A stretch of 64,000 nt of DNA. Origin: an uncultured Massilia sp. Its GTDB lineage: Bacteria > Pseudomonadota > Gammaproteobacteria > Burkholderiales > Burkholderiaceae_D. This document shows, one piece after another, positions 43,621 to 54,337 of this stretch. The stretch is from the NCBI GenBank assembly GCA_913778765.1, contig CAJYXO010000025.1, positions 1-64,000 on the forward strand, read 5' to 3'. The translations under genes and the position numbers were made by a program. Positions within the stretch are counted from its first letter, which is position 1. Each line of letters starts with the position of its first letter. The notes beneath the pieces were generated by a model that worked only from the letters and a program-made list of their open reading frames with translations, was not told the origin of the DNA and searched no databases.

Positions 43621-44268
43621 ATGGATAATCTGACCCGTGCCCACAACCCCCTCGACGGCCTGATCGCCGGCTTCGACCGCGCCCTGCGCGTGGTCGGCGG
43701 CGTGGCCAAGGCCTCGCGCCCGAACCCCGGCGCCCAGGCCCGCGACTGCGAACTGAACGACCAGGAGGCGCGCCACAGCGCCGGCCTGATGCGCGTGAAC
43801 CACGTCGGCGAAGTCTGCGCCCAGGCCCTGTACGACTCGCAATCGCGCCATGCCGGCAGCGCCGCCATGCGCGAGCAGTTCAGGCAGGCCGGCCGCGAAG
43901 AAGAAGACCACCTGGCGTGGACGGCCGAGCGCCTGTCCGAACTGGGCTCGCAGCCCAGCCTCCTGAATCCGCTGTGGTATGCCGGCGCCTACGCGCTGGG
44001 CACGGTGGCCGCGCGCATGGGCGATGCCCAGAGCCTCGGCTTCGTGGTCGAGACCGAGCGCCAGGTCGAAGCCCACCTGAACAGCCACCTCGACCAGCTG
44101 CCGCCGCAGGACGGCAAGTCGCGCGCGATCGTCGAGCAGATGCGCGTCGACGAGATCGAGCATGGATCGAAGGCGCAGGCGATGGGCGCGGCCGAGATGC
44201 CGCTGCCGGTGCGCATGGCGATGCGGGCGATGGCCAAGGTGATGACCACCACCGCGTATTACGTCTGA
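43621..44268 (+). CDS. coq7: 2-polyprenyl-3-methyl-6-methoxy-1,4-benzoquinone monooxygenase (Coq7)
   Basis: [31 protein letters not shown] di-iron motifs. Confidence 0.94.
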   Translation: MDNLTRAHNPLDGLIAGFDRALRVVGGVAKASRPNPGAQARDCELNDQEARHSAGLMRVNHVGEVCAQALYDSQSRHAGSAAMREQFRQAGREEEDHLAWTAERLSELGSQPSLLNPLWYAGAYALGTVAARMGDAQSLGFVVETERQVEAHLNSHLDQLPPQDGKSRAIVEQMRVDEIEHGSKAQAMGAAEMPLPVRMAMRAMAKVMTTTAYYV

Positions 44269-44691
44269 TTACGCCTCGACGATCTCGAACGAGTGCGTGA
44301 TCTCGGCCGTCTTGGCCAGCATGATCGAGGCCGAGCAGTACTTGTCGTGCGACAGGTTGACGGCCCGCTCCACCGCCGCCGGTTTCAGATTGCGGCCGCT
44401 GACGATGAAGTGGAAGTGGATCTTCGTGAACACCTTCGGATCGGCATCGGCGCGGTCGGCCTTCAGGCTCACGTCGCAGCCGCGCACGTCTTCGCGGCCG
44501 CGCTTCAGGATCAGCACCACGTCATAGGCGGTGCAGCCGCCGGTCCCCAACAAGACCATCTCCATCGGGCGCGGCGCCAGGTTGTGGCCGCCGCCTTCCG
44601 GCGCGCCGTCCATGCTGACCATGTGGCCCGAGCCGGTCTCGGCCCGGAAGCTCATCCCGGACGGGCCGTTCCAGCTGACTTTGACTTCCAT
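44269..44691 (-). CDS. OsmC family protein
   Basis: EGGGHNLAPRPMEMVLLGTGGCTAYDVVLIL OsmC/Ohr-type. Confidence 0.92.
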   Translation of the reverse strand: MEVKVSWNGPSGMSFRAETGSGHMVSMDGAPEGGGHNLAPRPMEMVLLGTGGCTAYDVVLILKRGREDVRGCDVSLKADRADADPKVFTKIHFHFIVSGRNLKPAAVERAVNLSHDKYCSASIMLAKTAEITHSFEIVEA

Positions 44692-44733
44692 TCCTGTTCT
44701 CCCTAGCGTGATTCGAGGCGTTTATTCTACGGC

Positions 44734-45914
44734 TTATACCGACAGCACGTAGCGCTCGCTCTTCATCCGCCAGCTCGCAAAACCGACCGCCAGCAGCGCG
44801 CCCAGGGCCGAGCAGGCGAAGGTCAGCACGAAGGGCAGGACGCCGACGTCGATGCCCTTGGCCATCTCGCGCAGCAGGGTCTGGTTCGACAGCATCGGCA
44901 CCATGTACATCCAGGTCGCCGTCTTCAGCTCCATCATCGAGACCACCACGCCCGGAATCAGCGGCACCAGCATCACGAAACTCAGCACGCTCTGCGCTTC
45001 CTTGAAGGACTTGGCGTTCATCGCCAGCGCCACCTGCAGGCCGGCGGCCAGCAGGCACAGGGGAATCGTGGCGATGCAGACCATGATCAGGTCAGCCCAG
45101 TTCAGGCTCCACGACATGCCGATTTCCTCGAGCGGCAGCCAGGACAGGATCGCGTGCGCCAGCGCCAGTTCGAGGGTCACGCCGACGATCGCCAGCACCG
45201 CGGCGGTCAGCCACTTGCCGACCACCAGCTCCCAGGCGCGGATCGGCTGCGCCATCAGCACTTCCATCGAGCGGCGTTCGCGCTCGCCGGCGGTGCTGTC
45301 GACGGCGGTCGACATGCCGCAGATGAAGACCGGCAGGAACAGCACGCCGAGGATGCTGCCGATCAGCATGGCCGAACGCGAGGCGTTGGTGCCGGTGTCG
45401 AAGCGCTGCACCTGGATCGGCGCCAGCGTGGCCGGCGAGACCCCGTGCGCCAGCAGGCGCGCGCTGGCGACGTTGGCGCCGTAGGCCTCCAGCACGTCTT
45501 CGATGTCGCGGCGCCGCTTGCCGTTCTCGTCGGCCGAGTCGAACCACATCTCGATGCGCGCCGGGCGCATCGCCGCGTAGTTCTCGCCGAACTTGTCGGA
45601 CAGGCGCAGCACCGCCGGATAGGTGCGGGTCTGCAGCAGCGCCGTGATGCCGGCTTCGTCGAGCGGACCGGGATCCTTGACGGTGATGCTGCGCTGCTTG
45701 AACTGCGAGATCAGGGTCGGGGCCTGGCTGGCGCCGATCACGGCGATCTCGACGCCGTCGCGCTCCGGCTTGGTGGCGCGCTTGATCTCCTGGTTCAGCA
45801 GGTAGCCGAGCATCACCGGATACATCAGCGTGAACAGGGCCAGCAGGCCGAGGGTGCGCTTTTCGCGCAGGGTTTCGCGCAGCTCCTTCAGGAGCACGAT
45901 CATGAACTTCGGTT

Positions 45915-45918
<4 letters not shown>
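44734..45918 (-). CDS. ABC transporter permease (NatB-like)
   Basis: MKPKFMIVLLKELRETLREKRTL, multi-TM ABC-2 permease downstream of ATPase. Confidence 0.9.
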
Positions 45919-46649
<731 letters not shown>

Positions 46650-46661
46650 GGCTGGCTCGCT

Positions 46662-48116
46662 TCAGGGTTGCGGCCCGGCGCTGCCGAGCTGGAAGGTCGG
46701 GGCGGGGATCTCGGCCAGGCAGGCGGCGTCGAGCCGGTTGGCCGGACGGTCGAGGAATTCGCGCAGCAGGCGCGGCGCGCAGCCCAGCTGCGACACGCCG
46801 TGGCCGGCATTCGCCACCACCAGCTGCTGCGCGTGGGCCATGTAGCGGGCGGCGCTTTCCGCGCGGCGCGGCGGCGTGACCGGGTCGAGCGCGCCGGACA
46901 GCAGCAGCGCCGGCGCCTGGATCGTCGTCGGCGCGGCGTAGGGCACGGCCGGCACGTTCATCACCTTGCACAGGGCGGGCATGCGGTCGGCCAGCGGGCG
47001 CGTCAGCATGGCGGCGTCGTCCTTGATCAGCTGCGGCGTCATGCGCGGCACGTCCTCGGCGCACACCACCGCAAAGTGCAGCAGGATCGAGGTCGCGCCG
47101 TCGGTGGCGAAGTCGCCGGCGATGTTGCGGCGCGCGATGAAGGGTTCCCAGCGGCCCTGGTAGGCGCTGTGGATCAGGAAGGGCAGGCGGCGCGCATCGG
47201 CCGGCGCGTACAGGATGCTGTGCACGGTCTGCAGGAAGCGCGGCGCCGTCATCGTGACGCTGACCGGCTGCGCGGTGCGCGGATCGGCGATCGACAGTTT
47301 GATGCCGGCTTCGGCGCGCGCCGCCAGGGCGTCGAATTCGCTGCGCAGGTTCGGATAGGCCTTGTGGCAGCCGGCATCCTGTTCGCACTGGGCGAACAGC
47401 TTGTCGAGCGCGGCCTGGCCGTCGCGGCCGCCCGCCGGGATCACCTGGTCGGGCGCGGCGACGCCGTCCAGCACCAGGCTGCGCACGCTGTCAGGAAAAG
47501 CGCGCGCATAGGCCTGGCCCAGGCGCGTGCCGTAGGAGCCGCCCCAGAGGTTGATCTTGCCGTAGCCGAGGCTGCGGCGGACGACGTCGATGTCGCGCGC
47601 GGCGCTGGCGGTGGTGTAGGCGGCGAAGTTGGCATGGGTGGCGCCGATGCAGCGCCGCAGCGCGTTCTCGATCTCGGCGTCGCTCATCGTGTCCTGGTTG
47701 TCCGGATCGGCGCAATCGAGCTTGCCCGACAGACCGGTGCCGCGCTGGTCGATGAAGACGATGTCGCGGGTGGCGCGCACGCGCTTGAAGGCGGCCGACA
47801 GCAGCGGCAGCACGTCGCTGCCGGCCTGGCCGGGACCGCCGGCCAGCACGAACAGCGGATCGGACCGCGCCGATTCACGGAAGGCCGGGGCCACGGTCAC
47901 GTGCAGCTTGAGGCTGCCGGCGGCGGCGTTCGCGTAGTCCAGCGGCACGGACACCTTCAGGCAGCGCAGGGCTTCCTCGGCGCCGGGCAGGTGGCAGTTG
48001 CTGACGGCCGGTTTGGCGACGGCGCTTGCAGGGGAATTGGCGGCGGCTGGCGCGGCAAGCGCCGGGGCGGCGCACAGCAGGGCCAGCAGGGCAGACATGA
48101 TCGGACGGGTGTTCAC
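46662..48116 (-). CDS. Alpha/beta hydrolase (prolyl aminopeptidase/TAP-like), secreted
   Basis: Signal peptide, VLAGGPGQAGSDV, LWGGSYGTRLG nucleophile elbow, C-terminal TAP-like region; GTG start inferred. Confidence 0.88.
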   Translation of the reverse strand: MNTRPIMSALLALLCAAPALAAPAAANSPASAVAKPAVSNCHLPGAEEALRCLKVSVPLDYANAAAGSLKLHVTVAPAFRESARSDPLFVLAGGPGQAGSDVLPLLSAAFKRVRATRDIVFIDQRGTGLSGKLDCADPDNQDTMSDAEIENALRRCIGATHANFAAYTTASAARDIDVVRRSLGYGKINLWGGSYGTRLGQAYARAFPDSVRSLVLDGVAAPDQVIPAGGRDGQAALDKLFAQCEQDAGCHKAYPNLRSEFDALAARAEAGIKLSIADPRTAQPVSVTMTAPRFLQTVHSILYAPADARRLPFLIHSAYQGRWEPFIARRNIAGDFATDGATSILLHFAVVCAEDVPRMTPQLIKDDAAMLTRPLADRMPALCKVMNVPAVPYAAPTTIQAPALLLSGALDPVTPPRRAESAARYMAHAQQLVVANAGHGVSQLGCAPRLLREFLDRPANRLDAACLAEIPAPTFQLGSAGPQP

Positions 48117-48140
48117 GGAGTCTCCTCTTTGATGTTGACC

Positions 48141-48170
48141 ATAGTAAATTGCTATTCTTTTGTCGGTCAA
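48141..48170 (-). promoter_or_regulatory. Putative sigma70 promoter for the alpha/beta hydrolase gene (TTGACC-N18-TACTAT)
   Basis: Complement of ggtcaa (48165-48170) and atagta (48141-48146); overlaps GTTGACC/GGTCAAC inverted repeat. Confidence 0.5.
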
Positions 48171-48378
48171 CAAATAGTTGCATATATGCATTAGCTCTTG
48201 AGTCTAGGTGAGCGTGCTGAAAACCACTTGCGTTCCGTCTAGCGGCTTGACTGAAGAGGTGGGAGTCGGCTATGATCGTGGGCTTTCCATTTGCTCAGGA
48301 AAAGACAATAAGGCAGAGTCTGCGGTTGTTCAGCAGAACCACCATTTGAGCATTTACACCTATATATAGGAAGTCAAC

Positions 48379-48807
48379 ATGAAAACTTTTTCCGCTAAGG
48401 GCCATGAAGTCCAGCGCGATTGGTACGTGATTGACGCGACGGACAAAGTCCTCGGACGTGTTGCCAGCGAAGTGGCACGCCGACTGCGCGGCAAGCACAA
48501 GCCTGAATTTACTCCGCACGTCGATACCGGTGACTTTATCGTCGTCGTCAACGCAGGCAAGCTGCGCGTGACCGGCACCAAGGCCACTGCCAAGACCTAC
48601 TACCGTCACTCGGGCTACCCGGGCGGTATCTACGAAACCAACTTCCTGAAAATGCAACAGCGCTTCCCGGGCCGCGCCCTGGAAAAGGCTGTCAAAGGCA
48701 TGCTGCCGAAGGGCCCGCTGGGCTACGCCATGATCAAGAAGCTGAAGGTCTATGCGGAAGGCACCCACCCGCACGCCGCCCAGCAACCGCAAGCACTCGA
48801 TTTCTAA
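48379..48807 (+). CDS. rplM: 50S ribosomal protein L13
   Basis: [33 protein letters not shown]. Confidence 0.98.
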   Translation: MKTFSAKGHEVQRDWYVIDATDKVLGRVASEVARRLRGKHKPEFTPHVDTGDFIVVVNAGKLRVTGTKATAKTYYRHSGYPGGIYETNFLKMQQRFPGRALEKAVKGMLPKGPLGYAMIKKLKVYAEGTHPHAAQQPQALDF

Positions 48808-48816
48808 GGAACTGAC

Positions 48817-49209
48817 ATGATCGGTAACTACAATTACGGCACCGGCCGTCGCAAGAGTGCAGTCGCCCGCGTGTTCATCAAGGCTGGCACCGGCCAGATC
48901 ATCGTGAACGGCAAACCGGCCGCCGAGTACTTCTCGCGCGAAACCGGCCTGATGGTCATCCGTCAGCCGCTGGAACTGACCGGCAACGTCGAGCGTTTCG
49001 ACATCAAGGTCAACGTGCATGGCGGCGGCGAGTCCGGCCAGGCAGGTGCAGTGCGCCACGGCATCACCCGTGCACTGATCGACTACGACGCAGGCCTGAA
49101 GGGCGACCTGGCACGTGCCGGTTTCGTCACCCGTGACGCCCGTGAAGTCGAGCGTAAGAAAGTTGGTCTGCGCAAAGCACGTCGCGCAAAGCAATTCTCG
49201 AAGCGTTAA
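48817..49209 (+). CDS. rpsI: 30S ribosomal protein S9
   Basis: [22 protein letters not shown]...RRAKQFSKR. Confidence 0.98.
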   Translation: MIGNYNYGTGRRKSAVARVFIKAGTGQIIVNGKPAAEYFSRETGLMVIRQPLELTGNVERFDIKVNVHGGGESGQAGAVRHGITRALIDYDAGLKGDLARAGFVTRDAREVERKKVGLRKARRAKQFSKR

Positions 49210-49242
49210 TCGGATCCGCAGCGCCTCCGCGCTGCCATCCAG

Positions 49243-49277
49243 AAGAAGCCGCCCGCTGCAAAGCCGGCGGCTTTTTT
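49243..49277 (+). terminator. Rho-independent terminator after rpsI
   Basis: GAAGCCGCCcgctgcaaagcCGGCGGCttttttg. Confidence 0.8.
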
Positions 49278-49284
49278 GTTGTCC

Positions 49285-49402
49285 ATCAAACCGGGGTCAG
49301 ACTCCGATTTTTGGAAATTGTTTTTCAGGCCAATATCTGCCCCCAATTTTGGAAATTGCTCTTCGGTTTTTGCCAGAATTCGGAGTCTGACCCCGGTTTG
49401 AT
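49285..49402. repeat. Extragenic element bounded by perfect 22-bp inverted repeats ATCAAACCGGGGTCAGACTCCG
   Basis: Arms 49285-49306 and 49381-49402; internal direct repeats TTTTGGAAATTG at 49309-49320 and 49347-49358. Confidence 0.85.
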
Positions 49403-49461
49403 TTTTCGCATAAAATTGCACCTCGACCGCTAGGCACTTATTTTTTTACGAAGGAAAGAAC

Positions 49462-50499
49462 ATGATCAAAGTTGGCATCGTTGGTGGTACCGGTTATACG
49501 GGCGTGGAGCTGCTGCGCCTGCTGTCGGCCCATCCCGAGGTGCAGCTGACCGCCATCACCTCGCGCAAGGAAGACGGCCTGCCGGTGGCCGACATGTTCC
49601 CGTCGCTGCGCGGTCACGTCGACCTGGCCTTCTCGAGCCCGGACAAGGCCGACCTGAGCCAGTGCGACGTGGTGTTCTTCGCCACCCCGCACGGCGTCGC
49701 CATGGCCCAGGCCCCGGCCCTGCTGGCCGCCGGCGTGAAGGTCATCGACCTGGCCGCCGACTTCCGCCTGAAGGACCGCGCCGCCTTCGAGAAATGGTAC
49801 AAGATGGAACACACCGCGCCCGAGCTGATCGAGGAAGCGGTCTATGGCCTGCCCGAACTGAACCGCGAAGACATCAAGAAGGCGCGCCTGATCGCCAACC
49901 CGGGCTGCTACCCGACCACCATGCAGCTGGGCTTTTGCCCGCTGCTGAAGGCAGGCCTGATCGACGCCGGCAACCTGATCGCCGACAGCAAGTCGGGCGT
50001 GTCCGGCGCCGGCCGCAAGGCCGAGATCGGCACCCTGTTCTCGGAAGCCAGCGACAACTTCAAGGCCTACGGCGTGGCAGGCCACCGCCACACCCCGGAA
50101 ACCTCGGCCCAGCTGCAGCGCTATACCGACCAGAAAGTCGGCCTGATCTTCACGCCCCACCTGGTGCCGATGATCCGCGGCATGCACTCGACCCTGTACG
50201 CGCGCCTGACTCGCGATATCGATAATGCCGCGCTGCAAGCCCTGTTCGAAGAGGCCTATCGCAACGACGAGTTCGTCGACGTGATGCCTTTCGGCTCGCA
50301 CCCGGAAACCCGCTCGACCCGCGGCTCGAACATGCTGCGCATCGCGCTGCACCGTCCGGACGGCGGCGATACCGTCGTGATCCTGGTGGTGCAAGACAAT
50401 CTGGTGAAGGGCGCCGCCGGCCAGGCCGTGCAGTGCATGAACCTGATGTTCGGCGTGCCGGAAAACATGGGCCTGCAACAAGTCGCGCTGCTGCCGTAA
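49462..50499 (+). CDS. argC: N-acetyl-gamma-glutamyl-phosphate reductase
   Basis: [38 protein letters not shown]. Confidence 0.97.
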   Translation: MIKVGIVGGTGYTGVELLRLLSAHPEVQLTAITSRKEDGLPVADMFPSLRGHVDLAFSSPDKADLSQCDVVFFATPHGVAMAQAPALLAAGVKVIDLAADFRLKDRAAFEKWYKMEHTAPELIEEAVYGLPELNREDIKKARLIANPGCYPTTMQLGFCPLLKAGLIDAGNLIADSKSGVSGAGRKAEIGTLFSEASDNFKAYGVAGHRHTPETSAQLQRYTDQKVGLIFTPHLVPMIRGMHSTLYARLTRDIDNAALQALFEEAYRNDEFVDVMPFGSHPETRSTRGSNMLRIALHRPDGGDTVVILVVQDNLVKGAAGQAVQCMNLMFGVPENMGLQQVALLP

Positions 50500-50645
50500 C
50501 GCTGCGCAAGGCGACCCGGGCCGGGTCGCCGCCCCCTTGCAAGGGTTGCCGACAAGATGCAGATCAACGCACTAGGTGTTGATCACGGTAAATTGACCTG
50601 TGCACTGCCGAGCTTGGCAGCGTTCTACTTTGCAAGGGGACTACC

Positions 50646-51059
50646 ATGTTCGGTCGTAATGCAAAAAGCGAAATCGACAGCCTGATCGGCATTTCCGCGC
50701 GCATCGAAGGCGACCTGGTATTCACCGGCGGCCTGCGCATCGACGGCGAGGTGCATGGCAACGTGATTGCCGGTAATGACGCCGACAGCGTCCTGATCGT
50801 GTCCGAGCATGCCCGCATCGAAGGCGAGGTGCGCTGCGCCAATCTGGTCGTCAACGGTTACATCGCGGGGACGGTGCGGTCGACGGAACTGCTTGAATTG
50901 CAGCCGAAAGGCCGCATACACGGGGATGTCCATTACCGCCTGCTGGAGATGCACGGCGGCGCCCTGGTGACGGGAAAGCTGACCCACGAAGCCGCCCCGG
51001 CGCCGGCCGCCGAGCCGGTGTTTCATTTAGGCGTCGCGGCGGAAGGGGCGTCAGCATGA
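50646..51059 (+). CDS. Bactofilin / polymer-forming cytoskeletal protein
   Basis: SLIGISARIEGDLVFTGGLRIDGEVHGNVIAG beta-helix repeats; between argC and erpA. Confidence 0.92.
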   Translation: MFGRNAKSEIDSLIGISARIEGDLVFTGGLRIDGEVHGNVIAGNDADSVLIVSEHARIEGEVRCANLVVNGYIAGTVRSTELLELQPKGRIHGDVHYRLLEMHGGALVTGKLTHEAAPAPAAEPVFHLGVAAEGASA

Positions 51060-51113
51060 CTGGCGCCAACCGTCTATAATGGACGAAATCCGCATTCAAT
51101 CAGGAGTTTATCC

Positions 51114-51491
51114 ATGACCGCAATCGCCGAATTGCATCGCTCGCAAGAGCAGGACGCAATGCCGTCGCCCATCAACTTCACCGACAGCGCCGCGCAGAAG
51201 GTCGCCCAACTGATCGAAGAAGAAGGCAATCCCGACCTGAAGCTGCGCGTCTTCGTGCAGGGCGGCGGCTGCTCGGGCTTCCAGTACGGTTTCACCTTCG
51301 ACGAAATCATGAACGAAGACGACACCGCGATGGAAAAGAACGGCGTCACCCTGCTGATCGATTCGATGAGCTACCAGTACCTGGTCGGCGCCGAAATCGA
51401 CTACAAGGACGACCTCGAAGGCGCCCAGTTCGTGATCAAGAACCCGAACGCCACCTCGACCTGCGGCTGCGGTTCGTCGTTCTCGGCGTAA
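51114..51491 (+). CDS. erpA: Iron-sulfur cluster insertion protein ErpA
   Basis: Conserved Cys motifs [13 protein letters not shown] and [11 protein letters not shown]. Confidence 0.96.
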   Translation: MTAIAELHRSQEQDAMPSPINFTDSAAQKVAQLIEEEGNPDLKLRVFVQGGGCSGFQYGFTFDEIMNEDDTAMEKNGVTLLIDSMSYQYLVGAEIDYKDDLEGAQFVIKNPNATSTCGCGSSFSA

Positions 51492-51511
51492 TCGCCAGTT
51501 TCGCGCATTAA

Positions 51512-51546
51512 TAAAGCCGCCTTGGCATTGCCGGGCGGCTTTTTTA
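51512..51546. terminator. Bidirectional rho-independent terminator between erpA and anmK
   Basis: AAAGCCGCCttggcattgccGGGCGGCttttttac. Confidence 0.8.
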
Positions 51547-51561
51547 CGTCCGTCAAAATCA

Positions 51562-52665
51562 TCAGGCCGGATACAGCGCCCCCAGCACCCGCAACCCAGC
51601 CGCCCCTGTCACCGCCGGCAAATTACCCGGCCGACGCCGCATGAACTGGACACCCAGCCAGGCGAAGGCCAGGGCCTCGACCCGATTCGGCGCCACGCCC
51701 AGTTCCTCGGTCGACCTGACCGGAATCCCGCCGCCGAGCGCGGCTTCGATGTCGCGCAGCAGCACGCCGTTATACGCCCCGCCGCCGCACACGTACACCG
51801 CCTGGGCCGGCTGGCCCGCGGTCGCATCCTGGATCGCATGCGCGATCGTGACCGCGGTCAGGCGCGTCAGCGTGGCCTGGACGTCGGCCGGCGCCACATC
51901 GGCGCGCCGGGCCAGTTTCCCGGCCAGCCATTCAGCATGGAACAGGTCGCGCCCGGTGCTCTTGGGCGGCGGCTGGCGGAAATAGGGCTCGTCCAGCAGG
52001 ATTTGCAGCAATTGCTCGTCGACCTTGCCGGAGGCGGCGAAGGCGCCGTCCTCGTCATAAGGCTTGCCGGTGTGGCGCGCTACCCACAGATCCATCAGTA
52101 CATTGCCCGGACCGGTGTCGAAGCCGCTCACGCGGCCGTCGCCGTGCAGCACGCTGATGTTGCCGATGCCGCCGATGTTCACCACCACCCGCACCTGCTT
52201 CGGCTTGCCGAAGCGGGCTTCGTGGAAGGCCGGGACCAGCGGTGCGCCCTGGCCGCCGGCGGCGACGTCGCGCGCGCGGAAGTCGGCGATCACGTCCAGG
52301 CCGGTGAGTTCGGCCAGCAGGGCCGGATTATTGGTCTGGCGCGTAAAACCCAGTTCCGGGCGGTGGCGGATGGTCTGGCCGTGCACGGCCACGGCGCGCA
52401 CCGGGCCCGGCGCCTGCGCGACCAGTTGCTGCACACAATCGGCGTAGCAGCGCGCCAGGGCGTTGGCGGCCAGCGCCTCGCGCTCCAGTTCGTTCTCGCT
52501 GGCGGCCTGCAGGGCCATCAGTTCGGCGCGCAGGTCGGCCGGGAAGGGCGTGAAGGCCGCCTGCAGGGTGCGGATGCCGCGGCCGGAGAAATCGGCCAGT
52601 ACGCCGTCGACGCCGTCCAGGCTGGTGCCGGACATCAGGCCGATGTAGAGAGAGGAAGCGGGCAT
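51562..52665 (-). CDS. anmK: Anhydro-N-acetylmuramic acid kinase
   Basis: [38 protein letters not shown]. Confidence 0.96.
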   Translation of the reverse strand: MPASSLYIGLMSGTSLDGVDGVLADFSGRGIRTLQAAFTPFPADLRAELMALQAASENELEREALAANALARCYADCVQQLVAQAPGPVRAVAVHGQTIRHRPELGFTRQTNNPALLAELTGLDVIADFRARDVAAGGQGAPLVPAFHEARFGKPKQVRVVVNIGGIGNISVLHGDGRVSGFDTGPGNVLMDLWVARHTGKPYDEDGAFAASGKVDEQLLQILLDEPYFRQPPPKSTGRDLFHAEWLAGKLARRADVAPADVQATLTRLTAVTIAHAIQDATAGQPAQAVYVCGGGAYNGVLLRDIEAALGGGIPVRSTEELGVAPNRVEALAFAWLGVQFMRRRPGNLPAVTGAAGLRVLGALYPA

Positions 52666-52696
52666 ATTCTTTGTACAGTCAGATGCAAATAGTCAG

Positions 52697-52739
52697 ATGG
52701 GGTCAGATCCCACCCGTGAGAACCGGGATCTGACCCCAT
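52697..52739. repeat. Extragenic palindrome ATGGGGTCAGATCCC-N13-GGGATCTGACCCCAT
   Basis: Perfect 15-bp arms; shares GGGGTCAGA core with the element at 49285-49402. Confidence 0.8.
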
Positions 52740-52747
52740 ATAAATAA

Positions 52748-52785
52748 AAACGCCTTGCACTCTGCAGTGCAAGGCGTCTCATTCT
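52748..52785. terminator. Terminator-like hairpin between anmK and the M23 peptidase gene
   Basis: aaaACGCCTTGCACtctgcaGTGCAAGGCGTctcatt. Confidence 0.65.
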
Positions 52786-52805
52786 ATCTGCAATCGGGCT
52801 GAAGC

Positions 52806-54167
52806 TTAACGTGCAGCCATTGCATTGCCAGCCGGATTCAGCAGCGAGAAGCGGTGCGACATTTCGGTGGCGGCGGTGCGGAAGCGGCCCAGCTCGCCGG
52901 TCGTCAGCGGCTGCGCCTGCAGGTTCTTCTGCGACATCGGGTCGATCGCGTTGCCGCCGACGCGGAATTCGTAGTGCAGGTGCGGGCCGGTTGCCCAGCC
53001 GGTGGCGCCGACGTAGCCGATCACGTCGCCCTGGTGCACTTTCTGGCCCTTGCGCATGCCGCTGGCGAAACGGCTCATGTGGCCGTAGGCGGTGCTGTAG
53101 TTGGACCAGTGCTTGAGCACGACCATGTTGCCGTAGCCGTTAGACACGCCGGCAAAGTCGACGACGCCGTCGCCGGCGGCGCGGATCGGGGTGCCCATCG
53201 GGGCGGCCATGTCGATGCCCTTGTGCGCTTTCCAGACGTTGAACACCGGATGCACGCGCATCGAGAAGCCGGAGGAGATGCGGGTGAAGGCGACCGGCGA
53301 CTTCAGGAAGGCCTTCTTCAGCGACTTGCCGTCCAGGCTGTAGTAGCCGCCCTGGTGGCTGACCGGGTCTTCGTACCAGACCGACTGGTAAGCGACGCCG
53401 CGGTTGACGAATTCGCCGGCCAGCACGCGGCCGGTACGGACCAGTTCGCCATCCTGGTAGAAGGTTTCGTAGACGACGTTGAAACGGTCGCCGCGCTTCA
53501 GGTCCGAGCGGAAGTCGATGCTGGTCGAGAACATCTCGATGATCTGGTTGACCACCGAATCCGGGATCTGGCCGCCGTCGACGTTGGCGTCGGTGGCTGC
53601 GTACAGCGAGGAGCTGATTTCGCGCGAACGCATTTCGACGCGGCGCTCGAGTTCTGCCGGCGCCTTGCTGACGACGAACTTGTCGCCCTTGCGCGACACG
53701 GTCACGGTATTGAACTGGTCCTTGTCGACGGCGATGGTGGCGCGCAGCGACAGCAGCAGGCCATTTTCATCGGTTTCGGCCTGGATGCGCTTGCCGGTCT
53801 TGAGCGAGAGGATGCTGCGCGCCAGCTTGTCGCTGCGAACGAAGGCGGCGGCCTGCTGGTCGTCGATGCCGAGGCGGGTGAAGATCGAGCCCAGGGAGTC
53901 GCCTGGACGGACGCGTTCTTCGTGGATGAATTCCTGCTGGTCTTGCTGCAGCGCGGCGATCTGGTCCGCCAGGTTCGGCAGTTGCAGGTCTTGCGCGATC
54001 GACTTGACGGGGATGTCGGCAGGATCGGGAGCGATGGGGGCGACTGCGGTCGCGCCGAAGGCACAGAGTGCCAGGGCAGCGGCGCCCCCGGCAACGATGC
54101 GGGTCTTTCGGCTCGTGTCCAGCAGGCCGAACCAGCGTTTACCGGTGATTTTCTGTATTGGGTTCAT
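52806..54167 (-). CDS. M23 family metallopeptidase (MepM/YebA-like peptidoglycan endopeptidase)
   Basis: HPVFNVWKAHKGIDMAAPMGTPIRAAGDGVV, GPHLHYEFRVGG (HxH). Confidence 0.94.
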   Translation of the reverse strand: MNPIQKITGKRWFGLLDTSRKTRIVAGGAAALALCAFGATAVAPIAPDPADIPVKSIAQDLQLPNLADQIAALQQDQQEFIHEERVRPGDSLGSIFTRLGIDDQQAAAFVRSDKLARSILSLKTGKRIQAETDENGLLLSLRATIAVDKDQFNTVTVSRKGDKFVVSKAPAELERRVEMRSREISSSLYAATDANVDGGQIPDSVVNQIIEMFSTSIDFRSDLKRGDRFNVVYETFYQDGELVRTGRVLAGEFVNRGVAYQSVWYEDPVSHQGGYYSLDGKSLKKAFLKSPVAFTRISSGFSMRVHPVFNVWKAHKGIDMAAPMGTPIRAAGDGVVDFAGVSNGYGNMVVLKHWSNYSTAYGHMSRFASGMRKGQKVHQGDVIGYVGATGWATGPHLHYEFRVGGNAIDPMSQKNLQAQPLTTGELGRFRTAATEMSHRFSLLNPAGNAMAAR

Positions 54168-54337
54168 GCAATCAGTTAAAATTTACCGCTTCACCGTCTT
54201 ACGGACCAACGCTTTTTCTTTTTGATTTCTTACTTGTTGTCCGTGAAACTTTTCATGCGGCAAGATTGATGGGATCGGGCATTATATCAAAATACCGGCT
54301 CCTACAACCGTTTTAGGCAAATTCCTACAAGATTTTT

